Shown: positions 1 through 9,945, counted from the stretch's first letter. The stretch: DNA of 64,000 nt from Oncomelania hupensis (GCA_036898135.1 CM072525.1:56106874-56170873), one strand, 5' to 3'. The notes: generated from the sequence alone by a model not told the origin. Numbers and translations are program-made.

Positions 1-846
1 TACAATTATGTACATAAATTACAAAAAAGACAAAGATATACTATTTACAACTATGTACACAAATGACAAAAAAAGACAGAAAATAGAATAGCAAAAACCT
101 ATTTACAGCTATTTATATGCCCGGTTAGGCCCAGGAAGGAAAACAGTATAAATATTTACAGCCGTGTATACACTTACGGATCAGACATAGACAAGAGATG
201 AGAGAATGGCAGCGGGATACAAATCAATCTGAATAATGCAGTTTGAAGAGGTGGGTTTTGAGGGCCTTTTTGAATGCTTGTGTTGATTGTATGTTGCGGA
301 TATGGGAGGGAAGGGAATTCCACTGCTTAGGTGCGGAGTAGGCGAATGCACGTTGGCCGTATGTCTTAGTGCGGGTGACGGGAACCTTGAGTGTGCGAGT
401 GTCAGCAGAAGATCTTAAAGTGCGTGAAGGGGAGTAGACAGACAGTAGATCAGCAAGGTAGGAAGGACAAGAATCTGTGAAGAAGTTGTGACAGAGAACA
501 GAGAGTTTGTACTCTATGCGTGCTTGCACAGGAAGCCAGTGAAGGGAATGTAGTAGAGGTGTGATGTGATCACGTTTCTTAGCTCGGAATACTAGTCTAG
601 CTGCTGAGTTCTGAACCTTTTGTAGTTTGTCAATGATGTGTTTTGGGGAGCCAACAAGGAGAGAGTTGCAATAGTCAAGACGAGAAAGGACGAGAGCGCA
701 GACTAGGGTTTTGGTGGCCGGGACTGTAAGATAGTGGCGAAAGGAGCTGATTTGGCGTATGGCCGTGTATGCAGAGCGACAGACGTTGGAGATGTGGTTG
801 TTGAGATACAGGTCATCGGAGAGAATGTAGCCGAGAAATTTCCACT
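1..846 (-). mobile_element. 5'-truncated LINE 3' end, CR1/Jockey-type reverse transcriptase tail
   Basis: Reading the minus strand from about 846 to 224 gives one open frame with the C-terminal part of a non-LTR reverse transcriptase. Recognisable stretches in order are FLGYILSDD, SRLDYCNSLL, VQNSAARLVF, DHITPLL, LHWLPV and SAPKQWNSLP, the usual order of the thumb and C-terminal region in CR1/Jockey-superfamily LINEs. The frame stops at 224 and is followed by an A/T-rich 3' tail to the window edge. The catalytic RT motifs are missing, so the copy is 5'-truncated at the TTTTG-rich stretch near 846. The exact clade is inferred. Confidence 0.75.
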
Positions 847-961
847 GTCTTTTTGTTTTGTTTTGTTTTGTGTTACAAAAGAAAACAAGTTCAGATCATG
901 GCTGTCGTTCCCCATTTCTCTTCTCTTCTCTGTCTTCCTGACTCTCAAACAATCATTTACA

Positions 962-1024
962 TTACATTATATGGTTATTGCTTTAGGTCCAGGGGACTCT
1001 TCCGAGCCAAATCAGTTTTAAAAA
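962..1024 (-). mobile_element. Short family R retroposon copy with TSD
   Basis: This 63 bp insert carries the family R 3' end (rc TGATTTGGCTCGG to a TAATG-type tail). It is flanked by an 11 bp direct repeat, AATCATTTACA, at 951-961 and 1025-1035. That is the expected signature of target-primed retroposition. Confidence 0.75.
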
Positions 1025-1138
1025 AATCATTTACAAAAACAGTATTATGTGTTGTCCATCTGAGTTCCATCTGATCTGAGTATGTACTTTATACTGACTT
1101 GATGGTGACCACGACGACAATGATGATGATGGTTTCAG

Positions 1139-1314
1139 TTGCTGGATGGCGTTGCAGCCGTTTCCACTGCACCACACGCTTTTCGCCCCTCTCGGTGTTA
1201 TCGTCGTCGCTACTGTCATCGTGGAGGTGTTAACGATGGTGACGATGTGCTGCAAGAGCAAGGCCAGAGATTTCACAGCTGTTATATCATTTCTGTGCCT
1301 GCTACTACCTCTTG
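1139..1314 (+). CDS. Internal exon of an unrecognised multi-pass membrane protein
   Basis: An acceptor (TTTCAG at 1133-1138) opens a frame beginning CWMALQPFPLHH. The frame contains one predicted membrane helix (around LGVIVVATVIVEVLTMVTM), a short basic loop (CCKSKAR) and the start of a second helix (FTAVISFLCLLLPL). It ends in phase 1 at a donor (CTTG|GTAATG, GT at 1315-1316). The phase-1 start of the exon at 6533 continues the same helix (LPLG|GSWTFFYI), so the helix spans the junction. The 5.2 kb intron between them holds Gypsy-1. Earlier exons would lie left of the window. I do not recognise the family. The splice pair is inferred from sequence only. Confidence 0.5.
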
Positions 1315-1382
1315 GTAATGCAGTCTTTATTGCTGTTGTTATTGGTGATGGTGGTGATTGTTCGTCGTTGTTGCTCCTTGAA

Positions 1383-1528
1383 GTATAGACAGGTGAACAG
1401 TACACAACAGAATGAGTGCAGACTCAACACGTTGGCAAACTGTAAGCCATGTGTATTCTTTCAGAGTGCATTCCCTTGTTAGTAACGATCATGCAAGAGT
1501 AGTGGTTCTTGTACCTTAATCTATCACA
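1383..1528 (-). repeat. Gypsy-1 3' LTR
   Basis: This 146 bp LTR begins TGTGATAGATTAAGG and ends CCTGTCTATAC when read on the minus strand. It matches the right-hand LTR almost base for base apart from a 62 bp insertion present only in the latter. Confidence 0.9.
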
Positions 1529-1542
1529 TACCCCCACCTTTA
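1529..1542 (-). other. Gypsy-1 polypurine tract
   Basis: On the minus strand the bases just before the 3' LTR read AAAGGTGGGGGTA, directly followed by the TGTGATAG LTR start. This is the expected place and composition for plus-strand priming. Confidence 0.75.
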
Positions 1543-1905
1543 AGATGACTGTTAACATCATTACAACTAACCGAAACACTTTATGTTAAAATAATCAACT
1601 CCTGTTCAAACCAACTAAACGTAAGTCTTATCTTGTAACTTCTGGTAACCTTTAAAATTAAAATACAAATCAAAAACATTTTCTTGAATACTCAAATAAA
1701 AATCAAAAATATTTTATGGGATATTCTGTCTCCCTTTTCCCCTTCCAAGTTGTAACGTAAACTAAAAGAGCTCTAGAGGGAAAAACTAGTAGAAAAAAAA
1801 GAAGAAAATTACAAGTCCTTTGCCAGTTTGCCATTTGTTGAAACCTAAAACAAAGTAACCAAATAATCAGAACACTGTTCATTCTTTGCTGTCCACTTGG
1901 TCACA

Positions 1906-3161
1906 TCACTTCCGGACATCTCGAAACCGCTGGAGCACAAAGTCTTTGAGATGCGCAGGCAATCTCCGCTGACGCTGTGGATGACCCACTGGTGCCAGCG
2001 ATTGACACTCTAATGCCGGCGATGGACATGACGGCACTGCTGGCATGGAACTGGACATCAGCGGCGTCTGAGCACCATGGTCTGCAACAGCGTCCCCAGG
2101 CAGCGCCGGCAATTGTGATGTCGGCATCGGTACCGGTGTTACTGATGGACCCGTGGGTTGGTCCGCCACCTGCGGTGGAGGCCGATCACCGCATGGCGGA
2201 GCTTGGATAGTTTTGGGTTCAACACAGTTCCAATCTCTCACCTCTTCTGACTTGCTAGCGCGAGGTAGTACATGATCCACATGTCTCTTCAACACCCGAC
2301 CATCCGACAACTTGATCATATATGACAAGGGTCCCGTAGGACCCGTGGAGAAGTTTTGATGTACGCCCGGTCACCTGCCGCGTAACTCCTGACGTTTGAA
2401 CGATCATGATACAGCTTCTGCTGTAGTTGTCTCTGTACCACCTGTCGTTCCATACACGGCTGAACCAGATCCAGCCGTGTTCTGACCTTCCGATTAAAGA
2501 GCAGCTCGGCCGTGGATTGTCCAGTCGTTGTCTGAGGTGTGACACGATACATGGACAAGAAACGCGACACCCGCGTCTCAATAGAGCCTGATTTCATTTT
2601 CCTCAGACCTTGCTTCAACGTCTGCACCGCTCGTTCAGCCAGTCCATTAGTAGCAGCGTGATACGGAGCTGACTTGATGTGCTTGATGCCATTCTTGTGC
2701 ATGAACTCTTGAAACTCCTCACTGGTGAAACATGTCCCATTATCCGACACTAACGTCTCTGGCAACCCATGTATGGCAAACGACTGCCGCAGTTTCTCGA
2801 TGGTAGCCGCTGATTTCGACGTGCCCAGAGGGTAAACATCCATCCACTTTGAGTGAGCGTCTATGACAACCAGGAACATCTTGCCCAAGAATGGACCTGC
2901 ATAGTCTACATGCAGTCGGCTACAAGGACGATTCGGCCACTCCCATGGGTGAAGAGGCGCTGAACTCGGCATGTTTCTGTGAGTCTGACATACAATACAG
3001 TTTCTCACTGCAGATTCAATTTCACTATCAATGTTCGGCCACCAAATATACGAGCGTGCCAAGGCCTTCATTGTGCACATACCTAAATGTGATTCATGCA
3101 GGTCGCTCAATAAGCGCTGACGCCCTGTCGGTGGGACAACCACCCGTGTGACCCAGAGCAC
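1906..3161 (-). pseudogene. Gypsy-1 integrase region (frameshifted)
   Basis: The frame 3161-2316 holds an HHCC zinc-binding region (H-E-S-H ... C-I-V-C) and a DDE core: D in VDYAGPF, D in VSDNGTCF and E in NGLAERAVQ, spaced as in Gypsy integrases. After a frameshift near 2320 the frame 2328-1906 continues with the C-terminal module (MIKLSDGRVLKRHVDHVLPR) and a proline-rich tail. This enzyme would join element DNA to the genome. The shift between core and C-terminal module, plus the break from RNase H near 3160-3260, argue against function. Confidence 0.85.
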
Positions 3162-3259
3162 TCACCCATCAACGACACTCAGTTCCGCGTTTCTCACAAA
3201 GTAGGGGTGAAGGCGTTTGTCTCTAATACTGTCTGGCCAGCCCTTCAAAACATAGTCCT

Positions 3260-4929
3260 TCACCCTAGCAGCACAGGATCTCGGCTTGTCCACTGACGAA
3301 TCTGCCTGGCTGTAACAGGCATGGTCTCCACTTGCTCCATCAGAAGTACTGTCTCACCATACTCAGGCTTCACGCTCTCCGTCACCTCACGAGGCAGCCT
3401 GCTCAGACCATCGGCGTTGCTGTGCTTCTTGCCCTCCTTGAACTTCATAGTGTATTCGTAAGCAGTCAAAGTGAGAGCCCACCTTTGAATTCTGGCTGCA
3501 GAGTGGCGGGTATTTGCTTGTGTTCATTAAACAGTCCCAGAAGGAGCTTATGATCAGTATGGATCTCAAACTTCTGCCCATACAGATACTGGTGAAACTT
3601 CTTAACACCAAAAACGACTGCCAAGGCCTCTTTTTCCAGTTGGCTGTAATTCTGTTCAGCACTGTTCATAGTTCGAGATGCAAACGCCACAGGTCTCTCA
3701 CTACCGTCCTTCAGTCTGTGAGAAATCACAGCACCCAGTCCATAACTGGAGGCATCACATGACAATACAATATCTTTAATGGAGTCAAAATGAATGAGGA
3801 CCTTTGGTGACTGCAGTAACATCTTCGAGTGAATCCACGCTTGTTCCTGCTGATCGCTCCACATCCATTCTACCCCCTTCTTCAGCAAGGCGTATAACGG
3901 AGCTAACGCTGTGGACAAATTCGGCAGGAACCTGGAATAATAGTTCACCATTCCAAGGTAAGCCTGAAGCTGCTTCACATCTGTGGGCTGAGGCATATCT
4001 TGAACAGCCTCTACTTTCTCAAGAACCGGCTGGACGCTATTCTGGTCGATCTTCAAACCAAGATAGACCACTTCCGTAGCCATGAAGACACACTTTTTCT
4101 TCTTCAGCTTCGCTCCAGCCTCCTTCAGTCTTTGCAGCACAGTCCGCAAAGTCTGCAGGTGTTCATCAGGTGTTGTACCTGCCACCAAAATGTCATCAAT
4201 GCGGACATACACTTTGGCAATACCACGTAGCAAATTCTCCATCGTTCGTTGAAATGTGCCTGGAGCTGATGACACGCCATAGGGCAGTCTGTTGTAACGA
4301 TACAGCCCCTGATGTGTGTTGATGGTGGTGAACTCTTTTGACGCATCATCCAATTCAAGCTGTTGATACGCCTGCGTCAAATCAAGTTTGGAGAAGAACT
4401 TTCCACCGCCCAGTTCTGCTAACAGATCATCAGTCTTGGGTATTGGATAATTATCCAATTTTGAGGCTGAGTTCACCGTAACCTTGTAATCGCCACAAAT
4501 GCGAAGGCTTTTGTCAGGTTTAACGACCGTAACGATTGGCGCTGCCCAGTCAGAAAACTGCACTTTCTCAATCGTGCCTTCAGCCTCAAGACGATCAACT
4601 TCTTGGCTCACTTTCTCGCGCAGAGCATAGGGTACTGGGCGCGGTTTGAAGTATCGAGGTTTTTCTGAAGGATCAACGAAAATGCTGGCTTTTACTCCTC
4701 GAATGGTGCCTCGTACCTCCTCGAACACCTCTGCGTTCTCCCCAAGGATCTGCTGTATGTCAGCGTTCTCCATGCAGCACTTGGTGGAATGCAGCGAAAA
4801 AATCTCAGACCAGTCTAATTTCAAATGTTTGAGCCAGTCTCGTCCCAGCAGATTCAGTCCCTCTCTTTTCACCACAATTACCTTCATGTCATAGGTGCAC
4901 TGCCTTTGTACCTCACAGCAAATTGACAC
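3260..4929 (-). pseudogene. Gypsy-1 reverse transcriptase-RNase H (frameshifted, altered active-site box)
   Basis: The frame 4929-3466 shows successive RT blocks: LGRDWL linker, KPRPVPYALREKV, LRICGDYKVTVN, FSKLDLTQAYQQL, YRLPYGVSSAPGTFQ-type palm motif and the catalytic box, which here reads VRIDDILVAG. The aromatic residue normally at the first position (Y/F-x-D-D) is Arg, encoded at 4201-4203. RNase H follows with LSCDASSYGLGAVISH and ends in HTDHKLLLGL. The frame breaks near 3495 and resumes at 3469-3260 (KHSNADGLSRLP), the normal RNase H/integrase linker. Both aspartates are present. The RT is probably dead. Confidence 0.85.
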
Positions 4930-5108
4930 TCACCCAGCACAGGAATATCATCCCCTGTATATGTGTTCAGTCGTTTGCTGCATTTTTGAAGAGGCAGGTG
5001 CGCCGAAAGTTTCAAAGCTCTCAGAGCCTCTTCACTGATCCCTGTCAGTGAAGCGCCAGTGTCCAACTCCATTTCAACAGGAACACCGTCCAACTCGACG
5101 GTCACCAA
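4884..5108 (-). pseudogene. Gypsy-1 aspartic protease
   Basis: A 74-residue frame carries the retropepsin signature ELDTGASLTGIS near its N-terminus, followed by GDDIPVLGECQFAVRYKG. A retropepsin of this kind would process the element polyprotein. The downstream frame (LLGRDWLKHLKL) is joined only through a frameshift at about 4890, and the upstream gag frame is also out of phase. The domain is complete in length for a Gypsy protease but not in a continuous polyprotein. Confidence 0.8.
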
Positions 5109-5126
5109 GAAAGGCTTCTCCTTATT

Positions 5127-5963
5127 CTATGATCTGAACATCGTGAATACTTCCCCATCAGAGTCCGAATCGTCAACGTTTTTCACTGTGCCACGTTTTT
5201 CAGATTTGCGATCACTTCTCGCCTGTCGACGTTTCACTCTCTCAGCACGATACTGCTGGCACTGTCTCTGCATATGACCTTTGCCCTTACAGAACCAGCA
5301 CTCAATGTCTTTCGGCGATTTCCCTCTCTTCACAAACTGAACGTCCTCAGAAACAGCAGTACCCGCATTGTTGACTGTATGCGCACTGACAGAGCCATCA
5401 ATAGAAGTAGCCCCACTGGAACAGCTGCCCTGTAGTGTAGCGGCACTCTTCTCCGCAAGTTCCATAGCAGTGGCCACTTCTAACGCTTTAGCAAAAGTCA
5501 GTTCTTTCTCAGCCAAAAGTCGTCGCTGTATACGATCCGCCGTTGTTTATTCCACACACCAACCTGTCTCTCAACATCAGATCTAATGACGCACCAAAAT
5601 TGCAATCTAGAGACAGATGACGTACTTTTGACACGTATGTAGATACTGTTTCGTCGTCATAACGTAAGCGTGTGTGGAATTTGAAGTGCTGCACAATTTC
5701 CGATGGTTTAGGACGAAGATGACCTTGCATTGCCTCTTTCAGTTCATCAAACGTCTTGTCGCCTGGCTTTCCTGGGGCCAACAGGTCACACATCAGCTTG
5801 TAGGCTACGTCGCCCCACCACATGCACTCAACAGAGTGGCCTTTTGCTTGTTGGCATCAGAAATGTCATTGGCCACAAAATAATGTTCCATTCTCTCGAT
5901 GTACCGACCCCAGTCTTCTCCCCCCTCTAGTCCGAACTCTTGTAGTCTTCCAAAAGACGGCAT
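5127..5963 (-). pseudogene. Gypsy-1 gag (frameshifted)
   Basis: Translation starts at ATG 5963 (MPSFGRLQEF), immediately after the LTR and candidate primer-binding site. It continues through a capsid-like helical region (ERMEHYFVANDI, KQKATLLSACGG, YKLMCDLLAP, VSTYVSKVRHLSL). A frameshift near 5550 moves it into the 5516-5127 frame, which holds a CCHC knuckle, CWFCKGKGHMQRQC, and an acidic end (DDSDSDGE). Gag would form the particle and bind RNA. The N-terminal style matches Mag-like Gypsy gag proteins. Confidence 0.8.
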
Positions 5964-5974
5964 CCTCGTGGCCA
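5964..5974 (-). other. Gypsy-1 candidate tRNA primer-binding site
   Basis: Reading away from the 5' LTR, six bases (GTCATC) are followed by TGGCCACGAGG, which begins with the TGG expected to pair with a tRNA CCA end. It abuts the gag ATG. The tRNA species is not identified. Confidence 0.45.
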
Positions 5975-5980
5975 GATGAC

Positions 5981-6188
5981 GTATAGACAGGTGAACAGTA
6001 CACAACAGAATGAGTGCAGACTCAACACGTTGGCAAACTGTCAGCCATGTGTATTCTTTACTTATGTTAATCTGATGAATAAAATTTGATACAACAACAA
6101 CAACAACCATGTGTATTCTTTCAGAGTGCATTCCCTTGTTAGTAACGATCATGCAAGAGTAGTGGTTCTTGTACTTTAATCTATCACA
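5981..6188 (-). repeat. Gypsy-1 5' LTR (carries a small insertion)
   Basis: This matches the 146 bp left LTR from GTATAGACAGG to CTATCACA, but is 208 bp long because of a 47 bp insert plus a 15 bp target duplication at 6045-6121. Confidence 0.9.
6060..6106 (+). mobile_element. 47 bp retroposed fragment inside the Gypsy-1 LTR
   Basis: The insert has an AATAAAATTTG stretch and ends in a (CAA)n tail. It is flanked by a perfect 15 bp repeat, CCATGTGTATTCTTT (6045-6059 and 6107-6121). The other LTR preserves the uninterrupted site. It looks like the extreme 3' end of a LINE or SINE inserted after Gypsy-1. Confidence 0.8.
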
Positions 6189-6532
6189 CTACTGTCATCG
6201 CAAATCGTGAGAGGTCAAAGCTGTTATATATCTTCTTCATTTCCTACCATCTTTTGAAAAACATGTTGATTATTTTCTCTCCATGCCTGTTCTAATTTAA
6301 CCTGATGTCCGTGCATAAAAGCTAATCTTACGCTGCTTCCTCTGAAAATATTTGTTTCGCGAAATTTGGTGTGGGTAGGCGCATGTTTTGTTTTTGGACA
6401 TGTGGCGCTGGCGTCAAACACGGGAGCGTGTGGACTGGCCGCCTGAAGGAATTTTTGAACCGTGAGAGTCTAGTTTATTTATTTATGAACTTACTGACTG
6501 CTGGACTGACCCACTTCTTGATGTAAATTCAG

Positions 6533-6726
6533 GAGGCAGCTGGACGTTTTTCTACATCAATTACGGCGAGACAGAGGACCAAGCGCTGGTGTACTTGTTC
6601 CCCATCACCGCTGCTGTGCACGCGCTTCTCCTGCTGCTCGTCTTCACGTGCCGCGACCCTGCTTTTCGCCCTTGGACACGGGAAAACACGGCAACCGTGC
6701 ATCCACACCTTCAAGCCCATACTTAA
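6533..6726 (+). CDS. Terminal exon of the unrecognised multi-pass membrane protein
   Basis: The acceptor is AAATTCAG at 6525-6532. The exon starts in phase 1 and continues the helix begun at 1314: G|GSWTFFYINYG, a short acidic loop (ETEDQ), then a further helix (ALVYLFPITAAVHALLLLLVFTC). A cytoplasmic-looking tail follows (RDPAFRPWTRENTATVHPH) and a TAA stop at 6724-6726. GC content is higher than in the flanking intron, as expected of a real exon. With the 1139-1314 exon this would give the last three membrane helices of the protein. The family is unknown to me. Confidence 0.5.
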
Positions 6727-7897
6727 TTGACTGGTTCATTTATGGTGTCATTAATTGATTGACGACATGGTCTTCAATCTGTAGAAGTGGGTGCCAACTA
6801 TACATCAAAGAAGAAGAAGGTGTTGAATGATTGGCTAGTACATTATAGCGTCCTGTGTCATTTTGCAGTCGTCATCCTCTACCGTACAGTAATAATTATA
6901 CTTCATTGAGCCAGTGATTAGTGGACTGACGATTGTAGCAATGTTTGGCGATTTTAACGTTTTGGATTATTATGAAAGGCCGATTACACATGATACCTTA
7001 GTTGGTTACCTGTAGGCCTAATTACCTGTTCACGATACCTTTGATACCTGTAATTACTTGTTGATGATACCGTATAGCGGATTGCCTGTACTTAACTGGT
7101 GGGTGTGTGTGTGTGTGGGTGTGTCGGTGTTTATGTGTGTGTGTACTCACAAATAATGAACTATTTTCCGTTGCTGATGATTTAAGCTTCTCTGTGATGT
7201 CAACCAATGTTAATTGAACTTGGCGCTGCTGAACAGTTGAGCGTTTTTCATGTCCAACTTGTCTGTTGTTAGCATTGTGTTCGTGAGCTGTGGGCGCATC
7301 GTATTGTGATATGGTAGATGGGGTTAGGGTGGAACCGTAGTGGAATTACACGATTAAGGTTTCCTCTTTAGAGCAGGGGTTTCACTAAGGTGCAGAGGTA
7401 CTACGAACAAGTCTTTGCGAAAACACTGGGATACCTCTGCGCTATTGTGGAAAGTAAACCTCTACCGCTACAGCGGAAATCAAATAATGTAAAACACACT
7501 GTGTGTGTGGGATGGGGGGAGGGGAAAGGGGGAGAGGGGTGGTGATAGGGGAGTGGGGTTACAAAGTAGAGGTTGCTAGCTGACCATTCATTTCCAAGCG
7601 CTTCTGTCGACAGACCACTGTATCAGAGCACACGAGAGACTTTGCCTTTTACGGTTCACCCATTCTGGTTATCTCGAAATAACCACAAGGGAGACTGGTC
7701 ACAGGCATAGGCGCTCGAGTGTTCAGATAAAGCGCCTGTGCTTCTGTCATTACAATACATGCACTTGTGGACATTTCCATTTCTTGGGTGGGTGGGTGGG
7801 TGGGTGAATAGGTAGTGAGCCATGGGGGAGCGCAGTGAGCATGACCTGTTTTTATGGAGACCTGCGCTCTACAAGACTACATCATCATCGTCATCAC

Positions 7898-7944
<47 letters not shown>

Positions 7945-7960
7945 ATCATCATCATCAATC

Positions 7961-8026
<66 letters not shown>

Positions 8027-8037
8027 GTCATCACGGT
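6727..8037. other. 3' flank with simple repeats
   Basis: No gene is seen. It contains a short (GT)n near 7095-7145, a G-rich stretch near 7508-7545, (GGGT)n at about 7786-7806 and a long interrupted (ATC)n/(CAT)n tract at 7876-8031. The open frames across the CAT tract are products of the repeat. Confidence 0.7.
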
Positions 8038-8050
8038 TATTGTTGAAGCT

Positions 8051-8107
8051 CCTGATTTGGCTCGGAAGAGTCCGCTGGACCTAAAGCAACAATAAAAATC
8101 AATTAAA
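8051..8107 (+). mobile_element. Short family R copy with 13 bp TSD
   Basis: It starts CCTGATTTGGCTCGGAAGAG, runs to the family R 3' end (GGACCTAAAGCAACAAT) and has a short A/T-rich tail. A 13 bp direct repeat, TATTGTTGAAGCT, lies at 8038-8050 and 8108-8120. Confidence 0.75.
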
Positions 8108-8264
8108 TATTGTTGAAGCTTATCGAATTCGCAATGTTACATGTATATTAGTAAAAAGTGGATTTTTTATGTGCTTGTTTCCAAATACTAGTGTGACGAT
8201 GATTATGTTAGTTAAATGCTTATCTGTACTGAATGAAAGGAGAGACGTGCGTTTTATAATTTCC

Positions 8265-8812
8265 CATCCTATCCTATCCCGTAACTCGAAGGTCGCTGGG
8301 GCTCCATAGATGATCGTTTAACCAGCGTACTCCATCTTTCTCTGTCCACATCAGTGCCAAGCCAGTCCATTATCAAATGTTGTCCTCCAACCTCTTTTTC
8401 TGTCTTCCTCTTCTTCTGGCTCCTTGCACTGTGCCTTGCATTATGGTCTTTGCAAGGCCTGATGATCTGGAGACGTGGCCATGCCATCAGAGTTTCCGTT
8501 TCTTCACCACTGTGAGCATGACATCGTGTTGTCCAATGGCTTGTGTGATGGTCTGTCGGACTTCGTCGTTGGTGATGTGCTGGGTATAGGAAATGCCCAG
8601 AAGTCTTCTGTAGCACCTCATCTCCATGCTTTGTATTCTTCGTTGTAGGTCTGCTGTGAGGGTCCATGTTTCGCAAGCGTATTACATTACATGGTTATTG
8701 CTTTGGGTCCAGCGGACTCTTCCGAGCCAAATCAGAGCGTATAGGAAGATGGAGATGACAAGAGAGCGCAGCAGCCTTACCTTGGAGTGTAGACTGATGG
8801 TCATGTCTATCT
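8265..8812 (-). mobile_element. RTE-type LINE 3' fragment with (TATCC)n tail
   Basis: This copy is 5'-truncated. It starts at a (TATCC)n tail and reads back through the C-terminal RT region shared with the copies at 24721-26951 and 55104-58660 (GIG-type end, KRWEDNIREWTGL-like, TRSSGLAKTI-like blocks in shifted frames). Frames are broken. A short family R copy at 8683-8735 interrupts it. Confidence 0.85.
8683..8735 (-). mobile_element. Short family R copy (53 bp) inserted in the LINE fragment
   Basis: It is flanked by AGCGTAT at 8676-8682 and 8736-8742. The orthologous position in the LINE copy near 55543-55550 reads through without the insert (AAGCATATAGG), which gives an empty site. Confidence 0.85.
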
Positions 8813-9015
8813 TTCATTTTACTGTTACCGTTCTACACAAAAATCCTTGTACTGTACATTTTTATATTGTTAGTTGATTAATAAATAGTTTCATGCTTTT
8901 AGTGCTAAGTGTTGGAAAACAAATATTGCAGCTCCTTTAAGCATGGTTTTTATAGTCTTTTGTTCTATATTTACCATTTATTCATTGTTTAGGGAACAGT
9001 TTTCACTGACACGCT

Positions 9016-9469
9016 GTTATATTGTCCCGCTTTTCAATCCATCTACTTGTTCTCTAATTTATAATGAACACCCAACGCCGTAGCTCAAGTGGTAGAGCGT
9101 TCGCCTGGCACACCGATGACCCAGGTTCGAATCCCGTGGTGACGAAATAAAAAGTGGCCATTTTCACTGTTCATTTTAGCAATATGATTGCTCTGTTGGT
9201 TCAGTGTTGATTTTGGTCCCTACCCCTTTGTTCCTTGGGAGGAGGGGGGTGGTATCCCTGTCTGCCATTTTTTCCAGTTAGCAATGAACGTCCCAGAAGA
9301 CGATATTAGACATAGGTGAGGGGTTGTGCTGATTTCCTGACATAGTTTTTATTTTATTATACGTTGTTTTGTGTATTACAATAATTATTTATTATATAAA
9401 TATTTATTTTACCCAAACCATTTGTCTTTTGAGATGAGCAGTGCTGATTGATCTTAAAATATTCCCTCT
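9016..9469 (+). repeat. Interspersed repeat with an internal tRNA-like segment, copy 1
   Basis: The segment from GTTATATTGTCCCGC to the (CA)n tract is nearly identical to 53981-54764. It has an internal tRNA-like region at 9077-9143 and ends in a CA microsatellite, so it may be a SINE-like or LINE-3'-derived unit. Confidence 0.65.
9077..9143 (+). other. tRNA-like segment (pol III box A and B)
   Basis: TAGCTCAAGTGGTAGAGCG resembles box A and GGTTCGAATCC matches box B. The T arm and acceptor stem pair poorly, so I read it as a tRNA-derived promoter and not a functional tRNA. Confidence 0.5.
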
Positions 9470-9471
9470 TT

Positions 9472-9503
<32 letters not shown>

Positions 9504-9700
9504 AACCCACACATACACACGCATACACTCACATGCACACACACACACACACACACGTACACACTCACATGCACACACACATACACACGCATACACTCAC
9601 ACGCACACACACACACATACTCACATGCACACACACACACGCATACACTCACATGCACACACACACGCATACACGCACACGTACACACACGCACATACAG
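9470..9700. repeat. (CA)n microsatellite
   Basis: Long imperfect CA repeat with TACAC, GCATAC and CATG interruptions. Open frames here are repeat artefacts. Confidence 0.95.
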
Positions 9701-9885
9701 AGAAAGAATGAGACAGAGGGTGGGAAAGACAGATAAACTCATAAACAAAATTTGTTAAATTTATTCCAAACAAATCACCCAACAACTTTCCTTAATAAAT
9801 TCACAACATGGAAAATGAAAGTCCTCATTGTTGTCATGGAAACTGAGACACATTTCCTGTATAAAATATGTTGCTAGTTCTTTAA

Positions 9886-9921
9886 ATCACACACACACAC
9901 GCACACACACACACACACGCG
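9886..9921. repeat. (CA)n microsatellite
   Basis: Short CA repeat with GC interruptions, just left of a palindrome. Confidence 0.9.
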
Positions 9922-9945
9922 AGCGCATATCTCATATAATTGCCC

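Larger units (their letters stand above)
1383..6188 (-). mobile_element. Gypsy-1: LTR retrotransposon (Ty3/Gypsy, Mag-like) with decayed gag-pol
   Basis: Two near-identical LTRs bound gag, protease, RT-RNase H and integrase in standard Gypsy order on the minus strand. The element sits in the intron of the membrane-protein gene, antisense to it. Gag begins a few bases after the 5' LTR. Several frameshifts break the reading frames (near 2320, 3200, 3495, 4890 and 5550), so it should be inactive. No matching target-site duplication is visible outside the LTRs (TTGAA left, CTACT right), which suggests later rearrangement or a recombinant copy. Mag-like assignment rests on the gag style and the single CCHC knuckle. 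Confidence 0.9.

Noticed and set aside
7822..8095. Several 74-86 codon frames rich in His, Ser or Ile
   Set aside because: They are translations of the CAT/ATC microsatellite in different frames.
9077..9143. Functional tRNA gene
   Set aside because: Box A and box B are present, but the T arm has mismatches and the acceptor arms do not pair. The identical segment recurs inside an interspersed repeat.
9404..9758. Frames of 67-114 codons with Thr-His or Val-Cys repeats
   Set aside because: They arise from the (CA)n tract on both strands.
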